From Nemertoderma westbladi (Eukaryota; Xenacoelomorpha; Nemertodermatida; Nemertodermatidae), in NCBI GenBank assembly GCA_032718475.1, contig JAUCBJ010002686.1:1-64000 (forward strand): a DNA stretch of 64,000 bases, given 5' to 3'. The position numbers and the translations under genes are program-made. Of the stretch, positions 11,100 to 20,848 are shown piece after piece (the stretch's first letter is position 1; each line of letters opens with the position of its first letter). The notes beneath the pieces were generated by a model. It saw only the letters and a list, made by a program, of their open reading frames with translations, was not told the DNA's origin and did not search any database.

Positions 11100-13292
11100 T
11101 GAATACTGGTATGTTGTTGTATTTACCTGCCTGCTTTGCGTTTGATATATATTGCGCTCTATAATAAGTGGTTATTATACTTGTCGCTCACTTACCACAC
11201 TTCATTCACTTCGCTCATTGCGTGGCTTCCTTACTTCTGGCGTGGTGTCACCGTGTGCTTCGCTTCCCATTCCTCAAGTTACTACAACCACCACTCAGCC
11301 TCTACATCTGCTACCTACTTACTGGTACCATCTGACCATGGCATTTAACAGCCCTCTGAAGCCCCCCAAACTGGTTCCACTCAGCAAGTCAGAGACGGTC
11401 AATTCCTTTGAAGTATGGCGCAACAATCTAACTTATTCACTTGCGCTCCAACCCCAGTTTGCACCATTTACAACCCTGGGCGCCACCTGGTTGCACCATA
11501 CCCGCGCTGTACTGGTTTACGGTTTCGCCAAACACCGTTGCTCCAGCAGATCGCCGTACCGCCCTTCAAAAGACTATGGTGCTGGAGCTTATGCTCGACC
11601 AGGTCGCCAATTACAGCCCCGTTATCGCATGTAACTCGATCATACGGGACTCCACTTCATTGCCCTCCATATGGTAGGCCATCCACCTGCATTATGGCTT
11701 CCAGGCAACTGGAGCCCATTTCCTCTCCTTCTCCGAGATCTCCCTTCTCCACGAGGAACGCCCCGAAGACCTCTTCCAGCTGTTAGCTGCCGATTCGTTG
11801 ACGACAACTTACTCCGGCTGGATGGCTGTATCTCCCACCATGGGATTCTGCCCGACGATGACGAGGAGTTGTCTCCATCTCTCGAGAACTTCGTTGTACT
11901 CTTCCGTCCGTCTTATCCACCCAGACCTCCCTCGCTTAGTTCAGCAGCGATACGGCACCGAACTCCGATCCTGTACACTGGCTAGCATCAAACCCGAGAT
12001 CTCCCAGGCGCTGTCATCTCTTCTCAACGAGCTCCACACTGCCGCGGAAGAATGTACCTTCTCGCGGAAGAATGATCGTAGGATCCCTTCTACCTCATCA
12101 GGTTTCGGTCCTAATTCCACCGCCCACGGGCATCTCGTCCTGTTCACCGTGTCCCCTCTGCTCCCAGACTAAGTGCACTCCCATCAACCACTTTCTCAGC
12201 GCGTGTCCCTTCCTTCCCCCTGCTGACAAGCGTTTTATTTCAAGGGCCCATCTCGTCCACGTCGAGTGCAACACTGACGACGTTTCAAACGAACAACCGG
12301 AAGATGATGAGAGCTCCGTCGCCAGTCCACCCGCTGCCAATGCAGCTCCAACCGATGGATGGTTCCATTTCCATTCCTAACTCTGCTCCCTACCCTGTCT
12401 TCATCCAACGCAACTCCCATGTCTGCACCACACTGCCCACCACAGCCACTCCCACGCAACAACTTTATCAGTCCTTACCCTGCCCCGAAATCCGCTCCGC
12501 AGCCATTCACCCCCAGCCCACCCAGTCTCTCCCGCCAATCAAGGAAGTCCAGATTGACCCTCAGGGCATTCTCTCCTACCGCAAGCATGCTTCCTTCCAC
12601 GATCTACTTGAGGAGTTCTCTGACGTCTTCGACCCCGCATATTCCGGATACAACGGATCTGTCAGTCCATTCGAAGCGGTTGTTAATGTTACCCCTACAT
12701 TGCCACCCCAATGTAAAGGTAGCGTCCCACAATACTCCCGCAATCTTCTCGTCGAACCACAGGAGAAGTTCAATTTGCTTGAGCACCTTGGCGTCTTCAT
12801 TCGTCTGGAGCTGCCGGTGTCAATGTAGAGTATCTGAACCCCAGCTTTCTCATCGCCAAGCCCAACGGAGGAACTCGGCTTGTCTCCACATTCACATAGA
12901 TTGCCCAATATTGTAAACCACAAATCGCACTCCTCTCAGATGATGAATCCACCATTCGAGCCCTTGGCCGGTTCAAGCTTCTCGTTAAGGCGGACCTCAC
13001 CAGCAACTTTTATCAGATTCCCCTCCACCGCAACTCCATGCGTTTCTGCGGCGTATCTACGCCATTTAATGGCGTTCGCGTCTACCGCTGCTGTGCCATG
13101 GGCATGCCCGGCAGCGAGACTGCCCTCGAGTAGTAAAATGTCTCGCGTCCTCGGCGATCTTCTCGTCCAGGGCTCTGTTGTCAAACTCGCCGATGACATC
13201 TATTGTGGTGGCAACACCATCCCTGAACTCATCAGCAATTTCACTGCCCTCCTCCACACCCTACACCATGCCGACCCTTTTTACGTAGGCTG
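11100..13292 (+). mobile_element. Decayed Ty3/gypsy LTR retrotransposon fragment (gag and partial reverse transcriptase)
   Basis: A Gag-like start lies at about 11338 (MAFNSPLKPPKLVPL). The gag reading then shifts frame repeatedly. A zinc-knuckle-like Cys/His region (CPLC..., then NHFLSACPFLP) lies near 12140-12230. Reverse-transcriptase blocks appear from about 12560 to 13290, including [15 protein letters not shown], a [13 protein letters not shown]-type block and the catalytic LADDIYCGG box. Stops and frameshifts interrupt both genes, most of the protease region is missing, and the element ends before RNase H and integrase. No flanking LTRs were recognised. It is a dead fragment in an inferred intron. 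Confidence 0.85.
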
Positions 13293-13587
13293 ACTGTACT
13301 AAAATATAAAATGCAAGTCAAGAATAATAATTATTCTATATAAATAATTCCTAAATAATAATAAATAGTACTGTATAATAATAATAGGTATGATAATAAA
13401 TATACGGCTGTTTATATGTGCAATAAATTATTCAATGTAAATCTTCGCGTAATGTTTAATAGGCACATATAGTCAAAATATAGCCTTATTTCGCCTTATC
13501 AATGATTTGGGCTGTAAACATATGGATTACCGGTACTTTTATACTAATCGGGTACTGTTTTGTTTAAAGTGATCTTAATATATGCAG

Positions 13588-15533
13588 GTGACGATATACC
13601 AGGTGCAGAACCAGAATCAGAGAAGGAAAATCCACCTAAGCCAGGTGCAGAACCAGAATCAGAGAAGGAAAATCCACCTAAGCCAGGTGCAGAACCAGAA
13701 TCAGAAAATAATAATCCACCTAAAACAGGTGCAGAACCAGAATCAGAGAAGGAAAATCCATCTAAAACAGGTGCAGAACCAGAATCAGAGAAGGAAAATC
13801 CATCTAAAACAGGTGCAGAACCAGAATCAGAGAAGGAAAATCCATCTAAAACAGGTGCAGAACCCCCACCTGTTATTGCAAAACGGCAATATAATTTACC
13901 TATTCCACTAAATCATCAGACACAACAACCACTGCCGCTGCTATTTATTGAAAAACTCCTGTCATCTACCAGTACCGTCGATATTACAGAACCACCAGAA
14001 GATATAACCACTGCCGGCTCTAAAAAATCATCAGACCCAACACACACTGCTGCTGTCACTGCCGACTCTAAGAAATCGTCAAATACCAGAACCTTTGCTG
14101 CTGTCGTTTCTATTAAATCATCAGATTCAGTAACCACGACCAGAGCCACTTCTGCAAAATCATCACATACAACATCCACGGCTGTAGCAATTTCTTCAAA
14201 ATCGCCAGATGCAGCGACCATTGATGTAGCTTATAAAAAATCACTAGATGGAACACCAACTGCTGCTGCTTTTATAAAATCATCAGATACAACATCCAGG
14301 GCTGTAGCAATTTCTTCAAAATCGCCAGATGCAGCAACCATTGATGTAGCTTATAAAAAATCACTAGATGGAACACCCACAGCTGCTGCTACTACAAAAT
14401 CATCACATACAACATCCACGGCTGTAGCAATTTCTTCAAAATCGCCAGAAGCAGCAACCATTGCTGTAGTTTATAAAAAATTACTAGATGGAACACCCAC
14501 AGCTGCTGCTTCTACAAAATCATCACATACAACATCCACGGCTGTAGCAATTTCTTCAAAATCGCCAGAAGCAGCAACCATTGATGTAGCTTATAAAAAA
14601 TCACTAGATGGAACACCCACAGCTGCTGCTTCTACAAAATCATCACATACAACATCCACGGCTGTAGCAATTTCTTCAAAATCGCCAGAAGCAGCAACCA
14701 TTGATGTAGCTTATAAAAAATTACTAGATGGAACACCCACTGCTGCTGCTTTTATAAAATCATCAGATACAACATCCACGGCTGTAGCAATTTCTTCAAA
14801 ATCGCCAGAAGCAGCAACCATTGATGTAGCTTATAAAAAATCACTAGATGGAACACCCACAGCTGCTGCTTCTACAAAATCATCACATACAACATCCACG
14901 GCTGTAGCAATTTCTTCAAAATCGCCAGAAGCAGCAACCATTGATGTAGCTTATAAAAAATTACTAGATGGAACACCCACTGCTGCTGCTTTTATAAAAT
15001 CATCAGATACAACATCCACGGCTGTAGCAATTTCTTCAAAATCGCCAGAAGCAGCAACCATTGATGTAGTTTATAAAAAATTACTAGATGGAACACCCAC
15101 TGCTGCTGCTTTTATAAAATCATCAGATACAACATCCAGGGCTGTAGCAATTTCTTCAAAATCGCCAGATGCTGCGACCATTGATGTAGCTTTTAAAAAA
15201 TCACTAGATGGAACACCCACTGCTGCTGCTTTTATAAAATCATCAGATACAACATCCAGGGCTGTAGCAATTTCTTCAAAATCGGCAGATGCAGCAACCA
15301 TTGATGTAGCTTATAAAAAATCATTAGATGGAACACCCACAGCTGCTGCTTCTATAAAATCATCAGATACAACATCAACTGTTGCTGGTCTTTCAAAAAC
15401 ATCAGAATCAACAACAACTGCCACTTCCTATTCTTTAAAAACGTCAGATAACTATGTAATAACCTCCTCAACATCGGCAGATACAACAATCATTGAGGCT
15501 GCTTTCACTCATGCAACAACAACCGCATTTTAA
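13588..15533 (+). CDS. Large repeat exon of a mucin-like Ser/Thr/Ala-rich protein
   Basis: The exon starts after TATGCAG at 13587 in phase 1 and ends with TAA at 15533, giving about 648 residues. It first encodes about six copies of a 14-residue acidic repeat (GAEPESEKENPPKP; 42-bp units, 13595-13870), then a short unique stretch, then about ten copies of a 40-residue Ser/Thr/Ala repeat (120-bp units, about 14150-15370) containing SSKSPEAATIDVAYKKS and TTSTAVAIS. Both unit lengths are multiples of three and one frame is kept open throughout. Ser/Thr density suggests a heavily O-glycosylated or disordered region. The last about 60 residues are diverged and have no membrane segment. With the exon ending at 9407 it would form a type II surface mucin; the function is otherwise unknown. 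Confidence 0.6.
14150..15372. repeat. 120-bp coding tandem repeat
   Basis: About ten copies of a 120-bp unit are seen, so regular that successive units fall in register with the printed lines. Variation is mostly at a few codons (SPD/SPE, AYKKS/AYKKL/VYKKL, FIKSSDT/STKSSHT), and two unit types alternate in part, which points to recent unequal exchange or gene conversion. Confidence 0.9.
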
Positions 15534-16050
15534 ACAACCTTTAGAAAAAAACAACTTAAATTTAAACTAAATCCGTTCTTATATGCGAATGGATATCAGC
15601 GATCCAAAGTGGTGAAAAATACCAAGATACAATTCAACGTCATATATAAGATATTTATGGAATTATATACTGATATAGAGCGCCTAATAAGAAATTTGTC
15701 ATTAATAAATCTCGTACATACGGAGTTGGATGTACATAGGATTGAAAAACACTAAAATTTATTTGGATACTGAAATACCAGCTTCTTACACAGTTACATC
15801 CATAAAAGCTCCCCCCCAATTTATCATTCTTAACGGTTATTACTGGAAGTGTCTTCATTACTCACCTTTGTGCGGCTACTCATCCTAAACGACCAGGTTC
15901 AGCACATTGAACAATAATACACTTAATCCTATGAAGGGAAATGTGTAGGATATATAATTTGGCAATTAAATGTAAAGGTTGAGCGGAAAATTCGATCTAC
16001 AGCGAACTTTTTCCCATGAAAATTCAATCTTAAGAGAAAGTTCACTACAA
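15534..16050. other. AT-rich spacer
   Basis: No gene is recognised. Only short frames without coding character are present; this is probably the 3'UTR and flank of the mucin-like gene. Confidence 0.5.
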
Positions 16051-16056
16051 ATTCAG

Positions 16057-16961
16057 TCACAGCCCACTGCTGGGCCCAACCAATCACAGCCTACTGCAGT
16101 GCTCAACCAATCACAGCCCACTGCTGGGCCCAACCAATCACAGCCTACAGCAGTGCTCAACCAATCACAGCCCACTGCTAGGCCCAACCAATCACAGCCT
16201 ACTACAGTGCTCAACCAATCACAGCCCACTGCTGGGCCCAACTAATCACAGCCTACTGAAGTGCTCAACCAATCACAGCCCACTGCTGGGCCCAACCAAT
16301 CACAGCCTACTACAGTGCTCAACCAATCACAGCCCACGGCTGGGCCCAACCAATCACAGCCTACTGCAGTGATCAACCAATCACAGCCCACTGCTGGGCC
16401 CAACCAATCACAGCCTACTGCAGGGCTCAACCAATCACAGACCACTGCTGGGTCCAACCAATCACAGCCTACTGCAGTGCTCAACCAATCACAGCCCACT
16501 GCTGGGCCCAAACAATCACAGCCTACAGCAGTGCCCAACCAATCACAGCCCACTGCGGGCCCAACCAATCATAGCCCACTGCTGGGCCCAACCAATCACA
16601 GCCTACTGCAGTGCTCAACCATTCACAGCCCACTGCTGGGCCCAACCAATCACAGCCTACAGCAGTGCTCAACCAATCACAGCCCACTGCGGGGTCCAAC
16701 CAATCACAGCCTACAGCAGTGCTCAGCCAATCACAGCCCACTGCGGGGCCCAACCAATCACAGCCTACAGCATTGCTCAACTAATCACAGCCCACTGCGA
16801 GGCCCAACCAATCACAGCCTACAGCAGTGCTCAACCAATCACAGCCCACAGCGGGGCCCAACCAATCATAGCCCACTGCTGGGCCCAACCAATCACAGCC
16901 TACTGCAGTGCTCAACCAATCACAGCCCACTGCTGGGCCCAACCAATCACAGCCTACTGCA
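16057..16961. repeat. 27-bp minisatellite array B, left part
   Basis: Two alternating 27-bp monomers make a 54-bp unit: one with CCCACTGCTGGGCCCAACC and one with CCTACTGCAGTGCTCAACC, each followed by AATCACAG. About 33 monomers occur here. The monomers contain the short palindromes GGGCCC and ACTGCAGT and a CCAATCA motif. Open frames in it (QSQPTAGPN and the reverse VGCDWLGPA) are by-products of the period being a multiple of three. Confidence 0.95.
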
Positions 16962-16966
16962 GTGCT
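16962..16966. repeat. Target-site duplication GTGCT, left copy
   Basis: GTGCT immediately precedes the TGTGACGG start of the solo LTR; an identical GTGCT follows its ACGCTCACA end at 17553-17557. Confidence 0.85.
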
Positions 16967-17552
16967 TGTGACGGGATCCGAGAATCCCGACCGGTGTTGT
17001 TTATGTACGCGTCAGCCGCACCGTGTGATGGAAAGGGAATTTGTTGTTCCGACGTTCTTAATAATATAGATATATATGTGATGTACAGATGTAAATACAA
17101 TAGCAGATAGCAACTGGTTATGTTAATAGACCGGTAATATGGGTGACGGCGGTGACGGCGGTGACGTCTTAAACTGTCACCGTACTGCCATGACTGTACT
17201 GAGATAACTGAGTGACTGAATAACACCGACCGGTAATATACTACACTACCTTTGGCCGTGTTACTCAGCTGATGCCCTGCTGTTCCCCCATTGGCTAGTA
17301 ACCTAATTCTCGCCCTGAACTTTGTGGGAGTGTTCCCCCCCCCCCCCCCCCCCCCGCTGCTGTTACTCTCTCTCCTTGAGGTAGCTTGACCTCTAACCTC
17401 TATTGTGTGAGGCCCTTTGGGGTTTGTCGTCCCCGTTTATTGGGGGTGGTATGAGGTTGATTGGCAATCAACCTCGTGCTTCCCAATATTGCTTAAAGGC
17501 CCTGCTTTCCCACTTTATGGGGGTTGGTAAGGCGGAATTGAATACGCTCACA
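16967..17552. mobile_element. Solo LTR inserted in minisatellite array B
   Basis: The 586-bp non-repeat segment begins TGTGACGGGATCC and ends ACGCTCACA, so it has TG...CA ends with short inverted termini (TGTGA/TCACA). It is flanked by a perfect 5-bp duplication (GTGCT) of the surrounding satellite monomer. It holds no gene, and a poly-C run lies at about 17336-17355. These are the hallmarks of a solo long terminal repeat of an LTR retrotransposon (Ty3/gypsy or BEL/Pao make 4-6 bp duplications). Orientation is unknown. Whether it belongs to the same family as the gypsy fragment at 11-13 kb cannot be decided because that fragment has no visible LTR. Confidence 0.85.
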
Positions 17553-18687
17553 GTGCTCAACCAATCACAGCCCACTGCTGGGCCCAAACAATCACAGCCT
17601 ACTGCAGTGCTCAACCAATCACAGCCCACCGCTGGGCCCATCCAATCACTGCCTACAGCAGTGCTCAACCAATCACAGCCCACTGCGGGGCCCAATCAAT
17701 CATAGCCTACTGCAGTGCTCAACCAATCACAGCCCACTGCTGGGCCCAACCAATCACAGCCTACTGCAGTGCTCAACCAATCACAGCCCACTGTAGGGCC
17801 CAACCAATCACAGCCTACTGCAGTGCTCAACCAATCACAGCGCACTGCTGGGCCCAACCAATCACAGCCCACTGCGGGGCCCAACCAATCACAGCCCACT
17901 GCGGGGCCCAATCAATCATAGCCTACTGCAGTGCTCAACCAATCATAGCCCACTGCTGGGCCCAACCAATCACAGCCTACTGCAGTGCTCAAGCAATCAC
18001 AGCCCACTGCTGGGCCCAACCAATCACAGCGTACTGCAGTGCTCAACCAATCACAGCCCACTGCTGGGCCCAACCAATCACAGCCTACTGCAGTGCTCAA
18101 CCAATCACAGCCCACTGTAGGGCCCAACCAATCACAGCCTACTGCAGTGCTCAACCAATCACAGCCCACTGCTGGGCCCAACCAATCACAGCCCACTGCG
18201 GGGCCCAACCAGTCATAGCCCACTGCTGGGCTCAACCAATCAAAGCCTACTGCAGTGCTATACCAATCACAGCCCACTGCTGGGCCCAACCAATCACAGC
18301 CTACTGCAGTGCTCAACCAATCACAGCCCACTGCTGGGCCCAACCAATCACAGCCTACTGCAGTGCTCAACCAATCACAGCCCACTGTAGGGCCCAACCA
18401 ATCACAGCCTACTGCAGTGCTCAACCAATCACAGCCCACTGCTGGGCCCAACCAATCACAGCCCACTGCGGGGTCCAACCAATCATAGCCCACTGCTGGG
18501 CTCAACCAATCAAAGCCTACTGCAGTGCTCAACCAATCACAGCCCACTGCTGGGCACAACCAATCACAGCCCACTGCTGGGCCCAACCAATCACAGCCTA
18601 CTGCAGTGCTCAACCAATCACAGCCCACTGTAGGGCCCAACCAATCATAGCCCACTGCGGGGCTCAACCAATCACAGACCACTGCAC
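17553..18687. repeat. 27-bp minisatellite array B, right part
   Basis: About 42 further monomers of the same two alternating types continue directly after the solo LTR; the first five bases are the right target-site duplication. A block of about 270 bp (about 17960-18230) recurs at about 18230-18500, showing a larger duplication of ten monomers. The array ends at about 18687 in AT-rich unique sequence. Confidence 0.95.
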
Positions 18688-18792
18688 AATTTAAAATAAT
18701 TTACATTAATTCTTAATTTATAATTATGATATTTGCAATATATTGAAATAAATTTACGTTATAATTAAATTTAGATTATATATTAGATATTA

Positions 18793-19064
18793 AATTAAAT
18801 TAAAACACATAGCCGCTTAAGTTGTTATGTAAAGAATGGTCAGCATTAACGTATAGGATTGTAGAAAGTTTAACGAGCTTTTAGGAAATCCGTTTGATGT
18901 AGTGGAGTAATTTGGCGTCAGCACCGGTTGCGGTAACATATCTCTAACTACCCCCACTAAACTCCGCGTTACTTTCAACATAAACTCCAGACGGTATTCT
19001 GTTATATGGGTCGTGTTGTCGCAACGTTTCAGATAACAATCTGCCATATAACCTCGCAAATGTC
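18793..19064 (-). CDS. Candidate terminal exon of the minus-strand M28-like gene
   Basis: On the minus strand a pyrimidine-rich acceptor TTTTTTACAG precedes an open stretch beginning HLRGYMADCYLKRC and ending with TAA after LTILYITT. The frame requires an incoming phase-1 junction, whereas the nearest upstream exon ends in phase 0 at 19461, so a connecting exon is missing or the donor is mis-chosen. It resembles no domain with confidence. The last residues are moderately hydrophobic. Confidence 0.35.
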
Positions 19065-19460
19065 CTGTAAAAAATATTACAAAAGTCAAGAAATTAAGCT
19101 GTAAGTAATATGCATAATATTATAAATCACAAAAATTATATTTAGGTTGTTGGGACTCCGAGCATGGAGACAATAAGGGAGACCTTTCCGTCTGCGTACA
19201 TATATACAGTTCTACGTACTTGACTTACCGGTCTCTGAGCAGATTTTATTTTATTTTAATTAAATTGCCTTTATATACGTTTTTAATATAATAACAACGC
19301 TGAAGACTCCCGTAAGGGAGAAATGTGGATACGGTAAACCATTTATAATTTGTATTTAAATTTGAATAAAAATGAAACACAACTTTTTGCACACTGTTAA
19401 TTATCACCTTTCTGTGTTAATAACCCAACTCTATGCTGGACCATCACAACAACTGCTTAC

Positions 19461-19760
19461 AAACAATAGGCCTCTACCTGTATCGGTGAGATAAACAGCG
19501 TTGTGAAATAATTCCCCTCCATTATTATCTGAAACAAAGTTCCAGAACGGTGCCACCTCAGGCAAATGCAACGTTACCATGGATACGGAGGCAGAAGAAC
19601 CAGATATTTGGAATTCCACGGTAGGGTAGGATGTAGTTGGATTATAGTTAGTTATGAGATTGTTGAGTAGAGTGTAATCGTTATAGCGACTAATAGTTGC
19701 CAGAAAGTTTCCTTTCATCTCGGATATTGTATTATCGATGGAGCCATCGCTATGTAGGAG
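19461..19760 (-). CDS. Candidate exon of a possible M28-like peptidase
   Basis: The 300-bp exon lies between a CTTTCATAG acceptor and a GTAAGC donor on the minus strand and is in phase 0 at both ends. It encodes LLHSDGSIDNTISEMKGNF and so on, and ends near NAVYLTDTGRGLLF, which could correspond to the C-terminal LTDT region of M28 aminopeptidases. The assignment depends on the neighbouring exon. Confidence 0.4.
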
Positions 19761-19854
19761 CTATGAAAGTAAAGTATCAATTTATTGAGATATATATTAA
19801 AAGGAACATAATTTATTGCATATATCTTTTATTGTGTTAATGTAAAAGATTATG

Positions 19855-20007
19855 AAGGGGGAGGGGGGGGTGGGGTGACGATGTGGATGAAGTGGATAAT
19901 GAAGTTTCCTCTCCAGTGGAAAATCGACGCCAATAACAGCTAATCTTAACAAAAATTGTACTGTAACCTGGATTTGTGTCAATATAGCCCCCCCCCCCCC
20001 CCCCCCA
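19855..20007 (-). mobile_element. Dispersed G-run/C-run element, copy 1 (reverse orientation)
   Basis: A segment bounded by a G-rich run at 19855-19875 and a 20-base C run at 19988-20007 carries, in reverse orientation, the core blocks CAGGTTACAGTA and GCGTCGATTTTCCACTGGAGAGG that recur in copies at 25.4, 36.9 and 41.0 kb. It lies in an intron of the minus-strand gene. Confidence 0.55.
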
Positions 20008-20078
20008 TCCCCGCTGTCTCTAATTAACTAGTAACAATATTATCAATAGTAACAATGAGAGACTGTAGATATACATAC

Positions 20079-20370
20079 ATATAAAAGATCATCCGGAATA
20101 TTTTGAGAAGCCATTTTATCATCAACATTCAGCAGTGGTCCCAGGAAGTAAGTTCCGTAGATTCGGGGTCGGTAAGTAAACCCATCCGTGTATCTAGGCA
20201 ACCAATCGTTTGTAAAATAAAACGAACTCTCATTGGCTGAACGGCCAGCGCCATCCAATGCTACAAATACTACAGTCACATTGGGTGGCTCCCCAGTTGC
20301 TAGTATCCTAGCAACCTCCAATGAGATTGCCACTCCACTGGAACTAATATCCGCGGCAGGAGAATCACAC
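20079..20370 (-). CDS. Candidate exon with M28-peptidase-like signature
   Basis: On the minus strand the exon runs from an acceptor ...TTTAAG|G at 20370 to a TTATAT|GTATGT donor. It encodes DSPAADISSSGVAISLEVAR, then PPNVTVVFVALDGAG. M28 metallopeptidases have a D-N-x-S-G-V-A metal-site block followed by a hydrophobic TVVFVAxDxEE strand. Here the Asp and SGVA are kept, but the metal-ligand Glu pair after the strand is replaced by Gly-Ala, so the protein may be non-catalytic or only distantly related. The 5' exons expected for an M28 domain would lie at higher coordinates and were not found before the FANCB-like gene, so the locus may be partial. Confidence 0.4.
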
Positions 20371-20483
20371 CTTAAACATAATAATTAACATTCATAATTA
20401 ACTGGAGATGATAATTTTATAATTTGGTTGTGACAGCTGTACTTGTGTTCAGGCAGTAAACAGTACATAATTAAAAGATTATG

Positions 20484-20595
20484 TTGTCCAGCTGGTTTGA
20501 ACGCCAGTCTTCCAATCGGAAGGTCGTGAGTACGAGCCCCAGAAAAGGAACAGCCAACTTTATCCTGGGGGAAAGGGGGGCCCTTTGGCCTCAGA
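20484..20595 (+). repeat. tRNA-Arg-like SINE head
   Basis: GTCCAGCTGGTTTGAACGC resembles an A box and D arm, CCAATCGGAAGGTCGTGAGTACGAGCCCC contains an anticodon-arm/variable-loop-like part and a B box. It is followed by a non-tRNA tail. A closed acceptor stem is absent. Confidence 0.55.
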
Positions 20596-20848
20596 ATAGG
20601 GATAATGTGATTTATTAAAAAAGAGTCTCATAAGAAAGTGTCTCGTAGCTTACTACTCCGCAACTACGATATCATCCACCTCATTGTTCTAGATTCCTCT
20701 TCACTTTATACGAGATCCCATTCCGTCACCTTCACTACAGCTTAGCAACATGAAACTTACTACAACCTCTGGTTCAACACTAAGGCCGACGGCTAGCTGA
20801 TACCCACTCCTGATCTCCGAAGGGTTTCGTTTGCTTGGCTAATACTCA

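Larger units (their letters stand above)
9408..13587 (+). other. Inferred 4.2-kb intron of the mucin-like gene
   Basis: The interval between the phase-1 donor at 9408 and the phase-1 acceptor at 13587 is AT-rich outside its insertions. It holds tRNA-derived SINE-like sequence near 10.15 and 10.8 kb and the gypsy remnant at 11.1-13.29 kb. A TACTAAT branch-point-like motif lies about 40 bases before the acceptor. Confidence 0.4.

Noticed and set aside
11152-13293. Many overlapping plus and minus frames as host genes
   Set aside because: They are shifted pieces of one degraded gypsy gag-pol region.
15979-18682. QSQPTAGPN-repeat frames and their reverse VGCDWLGPA frames up to 256 codons
   Set aside because: By-products of the second 27-bp satellite, open on both strands.
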